This document shows positions 35,024-47,000 of a stretch of DNA of 64,000 nucleotides, piece after piece. The DNA is taken from the NCBI GenBank assembly GCA_014526335.1, contig JACTAT010000179.1, positions 124,001 through 188,000 of the forward strand, written 5' to 3'. The translations under genes and the position numbers were made by a program. Below the pieces are notes generated by a model. That model did not search any database. It was not told the DNA's origin and saw only the letters and a program-made list of their open reading frames with translations. Position 1 is the first letter of the stretch, and each line of letters starts with the position of its first letter. The DNA comes from Chrysaora quinquecirrha (taxonomy: Eukaryota; Cnidaria; Scyphozoa; Semaeostomeae; Pelagiidae).

Positions 35024-38000
35024 ATGGAAGATGAGGCGATCTTAACATCAACTTTGAATGTTGGAGAAAAAAATTACCGAGCCTTGCTAACAAATTCGTC
35101 GTTCACATTATATTCGAAAGAAGACAACCAAACAGATACTGAAGGTTCGTATATTGAAAATAAGCGATTTTTAGCATTTATAATTGTTTATTTCGATATC
35201 TTCATAAAGTTGGTATCCGTTATCTCGAACTCTCAAGCTGTCTGAATATTAACAAAAATATCGGCTATAAGCTGATATAGTTTCGTTAAAGTGTAAAAGA
35301 TAACAGATGAACAACAAAATACTTTTTTCTCAGCTCAAAAAGGGCGTTTTTTGGAATAAAAAAGGGCGTTTCCCGAAATCGAAAAGGGCGTGGTCGTAAA
35401 AATTCTCCTTGGGCTCCGCCCCCAAGCCCCCAATTTCCACAAGCCATCTCCCTTCATTAAAACCTGGACCAGCCCCTGGTGTCAAGGGAAACTGGAATTT
35501 GTTAGAGATAGCAAATGTTCGAAATAGCGGATGACAGTGGCGGACGGAGATACAGCTGGTTCAAAAGGTTCCAAGGTTCCAAGGAACCTTTCAACTTTCC
35601 AAACAACGACAACGACTATCTGAGAACAAAGCTATGTACAGCTGCAGCAAGATATTCGGTTAACTAGGTAGTACAATATACGGGGGTCGACACCTTACGG
35701 CACTACATTGGCCTGATTTTGGGCTGGAAGAATGGGATTAGATGTACTGGGACTGGAATTTTGTCCCCTGTGAATGGGGAACAGAATACCAGAAGGGATT
35801 CGCTTTTTGCCGCTCTAAAAATACACAAAAGAATGAATTTTAATATCTCGTCGGTTTTACTGCATTTCTGGATGATTTTCCCGGTTCTTGGTCACGGAGT
35901 GTACCATTGTAGTCTATCTGGGGAAAGAAATGTTTCCAGTGAGCCCCCGTCCAAATATATATCTCTTCCCATCCTGCTTTGCGAGACGAGCAAAGGAAGT
36001 GAATCTGATTGGATCAATCAAGAAAAGGAAGTGAATCTAATTGGATAAATAGGACAACAGAAATAATAGAATAACTTTTGATTGGTCAAAGGAACTTTGG
36101 ACGGGGGTACTGAAAAACAGGAAACGATAAAACCTCTCAATTATACTTCACTTACTGTTTTGTCCAATGCCCATTCAGTGCCCAGTTAGAAGAAACAATG
36201 ACAACAATGCAACTAAGTGTCACAAGAACCCTGGATATTTATCCTCCGTGACATACCTCTAAGGTTTCTTTGATTGTTTAAGATTTCATGTTTTTGGTAC
36301 CTACTGAATGCCGACTCAGTAAAGCTACAGGTTGCCCACATGCCCCTTCCGCAATTCTGGTCTTTGCACGTGGAGGATTCCCCTACTCAAGTTGTCTACC
36401 GTTTTCCAGAAAAATGTCGCGCCGACCCAGACCACTTTGAAAAGGTCTATTAGATGAATGAATTACCTACTTTTATTTCGTTAGATTTTCATTGATTTTT
36501 GCATTTTCTTTCAACAGTAGTTGCATATTATAAGATTTCCCTACAAGATGTGTTTGCAGTCACATATGAACCTGAAAAAGAAAAATCGAAAAAAGTTAAT
36601 AAAAGTGATGATGCTGAACTACTGCCAACCAACAAATTTGCAATTCATAGTGTTGCAAAACGCGGAAATCATAAACTGAAAACAAAGAAGTTTTCATGCA
36701 GCTGTCAGGATGCACGTTTGTGTCAAAAATGGGTTGAAAATCTCACAAAGATATTGTCAGGTAGGTAGGGTATATCGCCTATATAACTTTTAATTTTTGC
36801 AGTTTGCAATTTGACTTCTGTAATTCTGAGTCTGTTATACTTGATTTTTTTTTCTTTACAACACTACATCATTAGATACATGGTCAAAAAGTTAAAAAAG
36901 ATACAAAGTATTAATGTTACAACAACTAAAAAAAGATTAAGCTAAAGATTAGAGATTAAAGATTAATCGAGACCTTGACCCTGGCTGTGAGGCTAATTTT
37001 GACATACGGTAGCGATGTTTCTCGGTGTTCAAAACATTTTTGAATTGAACCAAAGGAAAGATACAGTGATTTGCTGTTGAAATATATTTCTTCGATGGCC
37101 ATATCTCAGCCAATGTTTGATATATTTGACTGATTCTGCACGTTGACACATTATTTGTTACGCTCTTTTACAAAAGAAAGAGCAAATTTCGAAGTTCTAA
37201 AAATAGATTTTTGATGACGTCACACTTAGGTACTCGAATAGAGAGACCTCGGAAACGATTGTTATAGGATAACCAAAGGCTTGCATTGCAGAAAGCAATT
37301 TTTGGAATACATATAGTCATTCTGTGCCTTTTCAGGTTTCGATCGCCCAAAGAATTTACTGATCTTTGTAAATCCATTTGGCGGTAAAAAACAAGCAGTG
37401 AAAATATTTCGTGAAAAAGCGTCTCCTCTTTTCTCCTTGGCTGGTATCAAACAAGAAGTCATTGGTATGTAGAGTAACAAATTCTGTCTTGTTTTCATCT
37501 TCACAAAATATCAGCTGTAATGAATTTCATTGATAGCTAAATAAAGCATGTGCACAAACTTTATGCACATTTCATGCAGTTGAGGATTTTCTGTCGCTGG
37601 GATAAGTTACAGCAAGGGTTTATTGATACAACCATTGGTTAGTTCAGGTCAAAGGTTTGAAAAATGATTGATTCAAAAGGACAAACTGTTTTAAAATTGT
37701 TTATAGCGAGCTGTGCTTTTTTGAAGTACACATTTGACTGTTCTTTGTGTTGACTAAATGTACTCATAATTCTTATTCTTTCAAAAACAAGAGTAGCCTA
37801 CCAGATTACATGCTCAAAAATTAAATTTTGACTTTTTGATACGATGGATTCTTAACCAGGTTTCTCTTTTTGGAACACCCTGTAGCTAGCATCATTATGT
37901 CCGAAGGACATAATCAGAGGGTGTTCGTGGAACGCATGTATGTATGTGTGTGTGTATGTGTGTATGTATGCATGTGTAGACGCTTTTTCCTGCCAAACGT

Positions 38001-41000
38001 GTAACAATAGATGAGTCACAAATACGAGGAAGTAAACTTTGAAGTCACCGTAATTGATCATAATGAGAACCAACTAATGGACAATTACAGAGTTTGTAAA
38101 CAAGTAGATGATTCATTGTGGTCAACTATTTGGCAAGAGTTCTAGATGGTGTTATTTTGATGATGAGAGCGATTTTGATGATGATGATGTCATGATGATG
38201 ATGGCGCATAGAGATGCGAGTTGATTAATGCAATTCCTATGGTTGCTTAATGTTAGTATGAATTAGTTTATATCACTATGTGTTGTAACTAACAAAAAAA
38301 GAAATATATCATATCATATCTTATGACAATGGCGATGATGATGATGATGACGATGACAATGATGATAATAATGATGTTGATGATGATGATCATGATGACA
38401 ATAAAGATAACGATTATGATGATGAAAACGATTTTTATGATGATGATCATGATTGTGATGATGATTATTGTCCTTCGGACATAGCGATAGCGTTGCTATG
38501 TTTTTTGGTTGATTTGGTTTTTTGTGGTTGTTTCTCGTTGCGTCTTTAGGTTACAGGTTGCGTGATAATTTAGGACTGGGTCGAGACGGATTTTCGCGCC
38601 AAAATGGCTGGAAAGGAGGCGAAGCCAAGCTGCGACAGATATATGAAAGAGGCTAGATATTTCTGGCTTGAAATTTGCTTGAAAGACCAAACAATTTAAA
38701 GTAGAGTTTTTCATTTTTCTTCGGTTCCACGTTTTCGTAGCATCAAAAAAGCGCTTCGATTCAAATGAAGGCACCCTATAATTGGCATTTTTGTCTTTTT
38801 TATTCTCCAAGTTACTGAAAGAGGCATGCATGCGTACTCTGTCATTATGAATGCAGAATTGGACTCGTTCGATGGGTAGGTACCATGTATTCTTCCTATC
38901 TTGACTATTTTCTAGCTTAACACTGGATTCATTTGTTCTTACACATCTAGCATTAAATCTTCAAACTTTAAAGGCCTGGTTAAACTAGGAGACATGTCGC
39001 CCAGTTTAGCCGCCTCGGAAACTTTGTAGCGCGCAACAAAATTGTAGCGAGAGACGCGCGAACGTTTCTGGGAGACAACAGAAGCAATTCGTGTCTCCAC
39101 GACTCGGGGGACATGTTGCTCGCTTGTCATTCGCATGTTTAGCAACCCTGAGAGTCACGTCGAAAACAATGTCGCAGGCGATATGTCTCCTAGTTTAGCC
39201 AGAGCTTAAGACTCCGTTTTCACGAGAAACTAGATCGGTTCCTTTCCGATCCAGAAATATTTGACAACCGTATTCTTTGAGTTGACGCATGTGTTACCAA
39301 ACTCCTCGCTACAAAACTGCTTAAAACACCTCCTTTCATCACAGCATTATCACCCTGGGTTATATATGTGCAGTACAGTGGAGTGTGTAGTACAGTGGAG
39401 GGATATCATCAGTATACGGTGGAGGATATTCTGTGCAGTGGAGGGATATCATCAGTACAGTGGAGGTTGTTCAGTACCGTGGACGATATTCAGTACAGTG
39501 GAGGGATATCATCAGTATACGGTGGAGGATATTCAGTACTGCTATGGAGGGATATCATCAGTACAGTATATGGATACCATCAGTACAGTGGAAGATATTC
39601 AGGACAGTGGACGGATATCATCATTACAGTGGAGGGATATCATCAGTAAAGTGGAGGATATTCAGTATTGTGGAGGGATATCGTCAGTACAGTACAGTCA
39701 GTACTGAAAATCCTCCCCGGTACTGATAACATCCCTCCACTGTACTGAATATCCTCCACTGTACTGCACACCCTCCACTGTACTCGCATACATTACCCGC
39801 GGTGGTTATCATGTGGGATGCTAAAGCAGAAAATTCCATTTCTCTTTATAGAGACCAATGTCCCTCTCTCTAGTTCTTGGCAGTAAATCAGAAGAGAAAA
39901 CAACGATCCATAATATTTTTAATATTATATATAAACAACAAAAACATAACCAGTTACAATCATTTTCAACGAATCTCACGATCCCCCCTCTAGCAAAGTT
40001 ACACCCAGTTTCATACTGAGTTTTGATGTCCAACTGCGCTGTTATCACTATCCTTATTTGGTTAACATAAATTTTACAAAAATAACTAGTGATTTTACAA
40101 GATCAACAACAACAAGATAATAATCATAATAATCCTAGGCAGATTCCCTAGGTGCATAGGAGATTCCCCGACACTCTTCGAGAAATGATGTGTTATTGTA
40201 GGCTTTATTCATTCACTTTTAGTCATGTTTCGTATCCGTACTAGTTTGGATCCGACCCAAAGCGTTTAGTTTATACGGGATCCAAACAGAGCCAAATACG
40301 AGCCGGCTCTACTTCTGAACAGATCCAGAAAATGCACGGATCCAAGAGATCTTGTGTAAACGGAAGGCTTTAGCCATTAATATTTGTTCCAGGGAAAGCG
40401 ATAATGGCATGGAAAAGCAATAGCAACTGGCTGTGCAAAAGAAGTCCCTCAGCGCTGTGTAGCCAGTAATTGTCTATCTACTGAGATCTGTTGATGTTTT
40501 TATCATCATCGGAACTTCAGAATTGGCGGTCAGTGTGCCAGCCCAATGCCAAAATGTCCTTCGCTTCTGGGGGGTTGACGAAGAAACGAAGTTTTTTCCG
40601 AAGACCAGCACTATGTCCATGCAGACAACCAGACCCCTAAGACACTAACCGAATGCATGCACTCAGTGAAAGAAAAGACAAGTACATAAACCAAGCAAGC
40701 AGAGAGGGTGGGTCGGACAAAATTCTGTTTGACAAGCACTTTGAAAAGTTCCCCGTTCACAGTTTATGTTCAGTTTCAATGATAAGCACAGACCGCATGG
40801 CGAAAATTTATAGCCGCTAAATTTAAACGCACGAGTTAAACCGGTCACCATAGCAACACTGCTGTATAAGGAATTGCTTTGCATGAAATAGCTTTCACCA
40901 TCCATGAGGCACATCAAAAGCTTCTCTCTCCCTAATGCGATGCAAGTGGGGGGGGGGGGGATAATAATATACAAGCCCTGTCACATACTAAACCCGAATA

Positions 41001-44000
41001 GATTTCATTTAGTCGTGCAAAATTGGCTCTAGATCAGACCAATAGGACCAGAGCTGATCCAGTTTTTCTCGTGTATATGTTTGATTTTCATCTTATTTTC
41101 TAGCATTGTCTCTGTTGGCGGTGATGGGATGTTTAACGAGGCTTTAAATGGAGTACTTTTCCGTGAAGACTCATCAATAGTATCAAAACCTAAAATCAAA
41201 CTGGGAATCATTCCTGCAGGTAGGTATGATGGTATGAAGTTATCATGTAGACCCAGGGCATCTTTTAAGGATTTTTGACTGCTGGGCCAAAAATTTCAAA
41301 GGGCCCATGCCTTCTAAGTATACAAATATGATTCCCATGAACTTATTCTCCTAACACAGGGCATATTTTAAGGAAATTTCCCAAGACCACAAGGGTGTTT
41401 GCGCTAAAGTCACACAGCGCACTGGAGGTGTGTTTATCAAGGGGGGTCAGAAGCATGCTCCCCCAGAAAATTTTCCAAAATACCATCTGCAGATTTCCTT
41501 AGATTGGTGGTTTGTCGTATTAGTTTTCGAAAACTATGTTATCAGAAATAACTTGAACCTTAACATCACCGTTTCGCTATCCATCACAAGAGCTTTTATG
41601 TTTTTGGAAAAAGAAAGACAGTAACACTTGTAGAATGAACAAGTTAAACTAGGTATTTTTGCTCAAAGCAACAAAATCACACCCCCAAAATCTTGAAAAA
41701 AGCTGGGTGTAGCTAGGGGGGTGAGGTGAGCCTGCAGATTCATCTGTTGTACTTGTACGTAACTCTATAAAAGAACACGGACAATTGGTAACTAGAAATA
41801 TTGCTTCGCTTCAAAAGAAAAGTACACCCCACACATTCAGATTTCCAAGACAACACTTTGGATTTTCAAGACCAAAAAGTGAGGGAAAAACCACGCTAAA
41901 ATAGGCCCTGCGTGTGGTGCTTTTCGCCATTGATATCGATCATCAACTGTTGCAAGTCACAGAACTAAGTCTGAATGGAAATCTATTTACTTTACTGTAT
42001 AGCAAAAACTGATAAACATTTTTACAGCTAATCAGTGAACACTTTTCTGCCTAATCTATGCGCATCATGCACCAATTTTTCCAAAAATTGAACTAAATTT
42101 TGATAATACCTATGTCAAAAGGGCCCATCATTGGTGGGGCAAAACCAGGATTTCAATGATCAGTGGTGGGGCAGCCGATGGGGCCTGGTGGGGCAATTAC
42201 CCCACCACTCAGTATGTTAAAAGATGCCCTGTGTAGACCTTTTCAATTCAAAGCCTCGTTTTCAAAATTTACGACAATTTGTTCGTGCAAAACTTTTGAC
42301 CTCAGATTCAGATTGAGCACTTCATTCAGATTCAGCGCTAAGGCAAATTTGCTTGCTTCTAGCCTCACAATGATGATTTCATAGAGACGAAAAGTTATGA
42401 AAATATGAAATTGTTTTGAATTTCACCGTTAAAATCGCCAGGAGTGAAATTTTACACCTTCGGTCGTTTTTCACGGTCAAACTCCTCATAAATTTTCCAA
42501 CTTCTAATCGCTATAAAATACATCTGAAGGACTAGAATAAAAATCGTAAAATTATGTCTCAACACTAAAATGAAGTTGCGGAATTCGAATCTCAAGTCAT
42601 AATGTTTCATTAACGCAATTTTTAATTTAGTTGAAAGGTGCATTCTTTATAGTATGATAATAAATTTATTGTGACTTTTAAAACTTTGATTTAGCTGCCC
42701 AAGCAAGATAAGCTCTGCTTCTCTTGGGTCGCGTAGAATACAAGTATTTTTAGCTTTTTACACTCTTTTTTTTTTATCAGAACCAGGAAATTTCGATTGA
42801 GGCTGGCTGTTCTTAAGTTATTGCCTTTCTTGAGCCTGAAATGTTCTTAATCTGTTCTAATTACCTTGGATACTTAGACAGTAATGTTTTTCAGTGAATG
42901 CCAGGAGTGGTACTAGATTTGTGCAAAAATGCAGCATGTTTGTCCATTTCTTTGTCTGCTTGCTTTTTATGTTCAGTCTGAGTGTCTTACTTTTATATTT
43001 AGCCGATATTTCTTAGGCATCTGAAAAGGCCCAACCTCAGCTTGTTCTTATCTTGTTCTTAAAATCTGAGCAAAATCCAGGCTCGTGCTCTTATAAAATT
43101 GTTCTTATAAAAAAGAGTGCATTTTGTAACCTTGTATTTTACGAAAAAACTTGAATTGAATTGAATTGAATATAGTCAAATTTCTGATTATTATTCATTG
43201 TTTATTTCATACTTGTTACACGCTTTTTTTTATAAGGAACCTACCTTAAGGCCTAGTTCTTAAAGTTCTTTATTTTTGGACCTCTTTTGAGGCAATTGTA
43301 GTTCCAAAAGTTCCTTTGTAGTTCCTTAATTTTAACTGCACTTACTTTATTTTGAGTAGGCTGTTATTTCTAGCCTTTTCAGCTAATTTAGGCCTACTAT
43401 GCATGCCGCATCCAGGCATGGGACCCCTAGTTTAACGTCCCTTCCGAAGGACGGCAGAGTGAGTTGTTTAGTCATCGATCTGGAAAGTCACCCATCCAGA
43501 TGCTGACCTCACACGACCAAGCTTAACTTCAGCTGTCTAACGGAGAACTGACTGAGAAGCTTGGCCACCCACTCACTTCGTCCCTCTATGACATGCGATA
43601 CCCTGTGATTCGATCCTTTCTCGTTTCTATTCTCATCTATTCTCATAACTATACGCGATAGTGCCCTGTGGCACTGAGGGTGCCCACTATCACATCGCGT
43701 CCTGTCCTTAAAACCCTCGAAACGCAGGTGGTGGGTGGATAGCTGATAAATCGCATACTTTTCATAATCTTCTCTGCCAACCTCTCTTCCTTTTCTATTC
43801 TTAATGTTGCTATTGGCGCATTTTTGTGAGTGCCCCTGGTTGGTTGGGCTCCCCTTGACTGTGTGCCGCGCGACTACTGGTTTATTTCTTTTTTGTACAT
43901 TATTATTATTTTAAATACAAAGTGCGCAATTCACGTAATTATTTCCCCGTTCCCGTTCCTGTGGTAAGAGGACAAGTGGAAATCTGAAGTGAGCCTTGTA

Positions 44001-47000
44001 CAACCGTAAACCCTCGAATTAGCCCCCTGAGGGCATAATTATTTTTCATCATTTTGGAGGGGGGCTAATTCGAGATGGGGGCTTAAACGAGGGGAGGGGG
44101 CTTATTGAATTATTCACAGAAGCATGATTTATCATCGACTAAAAGAATGCATTTTTCTGTCAAAACTCGATAAAGTATCAATATAGACTCAGAAGGCTAA
44201 CACCACGTGTCAGGGTTGGAGGCTTATTCGAGGGAGGGGGCTTATTTACAATTTCTCACTCTGGGGTGGGGGCTAATTCGAGGGGGGCAGTTTTCAGTTG
44301 CATTGTGTGAATGCGGTATAAATTAAAGGTAAAGGTATAGGTCATGGCTTTTATATAGCGCCGTTATCTATCACTGGACACATTCAGCAGCGCTTTACAA
44401 TTATTTACCCCCTTACCCCAGGCCATGCTATACTACCTGGGGAGTATATATCGACTCGCTTGCAGCCATACAGTCGGCGCTACGAGGGTTTTAAGGCCTT
44501 CATCAGTAAGGTACCAATTTTACACCTTGGTGCGGTGTCAAAGGTTTTACACCTTGTAAATTTGTGCTCCCTAGCCTGGATTTGAACCACAGACCTTGAG
44601 CCCAAATGGCGCAAATGCTATCCACTACGCTACGCTGCTTAGAACGTGAAATCAATCAACAGTTGGTGCTACTTTTTCTTAGAACTTATGCCGGTGAAGT
44701 GAGTTTTCTTCCTGCTCCTACCACTCAAGAACGTTCACAACAAAATGAGCGATGTGTAGCTGGGTATGAAATTTTTTTCTTCATCTTTTTTATCGTTACA
44801 CTCTTTTTTTTGTAAGAATATTGTTTATAAGAATTTTCAGGCTCAGAATTATCCTATTTTTAAGAATATTGTAAGAATATTGCTCAGCCTCAGCTCCCAT
44901 ATTTCTGTCTCATTTTTCAGCAGATGCCTGTTTTGCAATGTTAGACCGAAATTTTATGATTGTTAACAGCATTCTTTTTGTTATAATAGTTAAATATTTC
45001 TTTCGCTCGACCATACAGTATGAGTTGATTTTTCTTTAACTATGTTCCCCTAAAACCATATCAGGTTTGGAAAATAAAAATACTTTAAGAACATATTCAG
45101 GGTCAAAACGAACATTTCTTAAGAATATTACGCGTACGTAGAAAAGGGGCTTTCGAACACTAATTCGAATTTCGCATAATAGTCAGAATAGAGCCTCATG
45201 TAGTAACCATCGAAAAAACTGAATATTTTAAGAATCTAAAATAATAGAGAAGGTCCCCAGAGGTTGCAAAGGATTGTCATGAAAGAGGGACCGGCATGGG
45301 TACACCAAGAACCAGGCTTGCCGATGATTATTAATGAATATGTTGTATTTAACTATATTATGTTTTATCATTTTAGTTGCCAGAGATGCTTAGAAGATGA
45401 CCCATCAATCAACTCTGAAGATGTTAATGCATGGAAGACGATTCGAGGAAGGTTTTTTAATGCATTTGGAGCAAACATCGCTTGTAGATCTGCAATGGCT
45501 TTGCATGGAATTTCACCTAATACTCATTTAGGAGATGGTTATTTTGATTTGATTCTTATAAGAAAGTTAACAAGGCGGCAATATTTACGTTATTTGAGTA
45601 GCAGCAATCACGTGAGTAGTGACGTCATTTTTTTTACATAATACAGGAAAATACAGGAAATGTCACTTCATGGTACAAGAGAAAAGCGTTAATCAAACTA
45701 TTACAGTTAGTGTAGGTGACTGCCTTGGGTGACAGCATTATTGAAAATACAGACGAGGAGAAGTTGCTAGGAGTAATAATCGATCACAAATTAACTTTTG
45801 AAACGCATATTAATAAGCTATGTAAGGCTGGAAACAAGCTTTTTGCACTTTTACGTCTTTCTGCATCCACGGATTCCAACAAGCTGCGAATTTTAATGAG
45901 AGCCTTTGTAATGAGCCAGTTTCGATACTGCCCACTGGCTTAGATGTTCCATAGCAAGCATTTGAATACCAAAATTATTAAAATACACGAAAGGGCCTAA
46001 GCCTACTCATTACACTGCTCGGATGTTGAGCTTCAATTTGATGTATAGCTTTGAATTTTGATTATTTTGACAAACAGTTTCAAATGTCATTGCTCACTAA
46101 GCTTTGGCATCAAAGTTTTATTTGTTTTCTCGTAACAAAACAATCGATCTAAAAATAGACATCATGTTTGAACTCAGCAACATTTACTTAGTTTGTCGAA
46201 TGAATTTGATTTTTATAGGTGAATTATTCCAGATTTTAGATTCTGGATAGGTCTCTTGCCTTGCACGTTTTTCTTTATAAGAAACCGGTTTATAAGAAAC
46301 CTAGAACTAGACACCCCAATAGTTAAGAAACTTTTAGAACTAGGAGGAAGGAGTTAAGAAACTTAAAAAATTTTTGTGTCAGTTTTCCAACATTCACATT
46401 TGTGGACGTAGTAATCAATTCTCAAGCATTTCCGTGCGATTTCTCGCACCAGCATGGCTAATTCTTTGTAATACAATAATATTAATAATTTGCTTGCCAT
46501 ATTCACGTTTTTTTATCGTTTTTACTGCAATTTATTTCCATTAAATTAAGAAACTGTTAAGAAACTTTTAGAACTAAAATTGGGCCAAAAATTAAGAAAC
46601 TTTTAGAACTATGCCCCGAGCCAGGTTTCTTATAAAAAAAACGTGTAAGGTCCCGTAAGGAGATTTGTGTTTAATACTCATTGAGTGTTGAGATACATAC
46701 AATTTCATGTCGAAAATCCCATTTAGAAGCCAAATTTACTTCTTAAATTCATATTTCAAATTTTATTCGCAAATAGCATACTGATTGCATTGTGAAGCGT
46801 GAAAGTTTTTCCCGCGAAACTTTCGTATTTCCCTGATTTGCGAAAATTATTTCCGAAAATTTCGCGTTTCTTCTGAGTCGCGAAAGTCTCTTCCCGTGAA
46901 ACTTTCTCCCCTTTTAAAGTAGCTAGGGAGGGCCACCGGGCAAGTCTCTCGAAGTTAGTATAATCATACTCTCTTTTCTTTTTATAAGAATATTGTTTAT

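Noticed and set aside
34756..35034. 92-codon frame before CERK exon 1
   Set aside because: It overlaps the CERK start in a different frame and has no recognisable domain.
39261..39726. Overlapping frames with repeated WRDIIS and YHQYS
   Set aside because: Translations of a minisatellite; all three frames are open for the same reason.
39367..39795. CRISPR-like spaced repeats
   Set aside because: Units are contiguous and variable, spacers are not unique, and the DNA is clearly eukaryotic.
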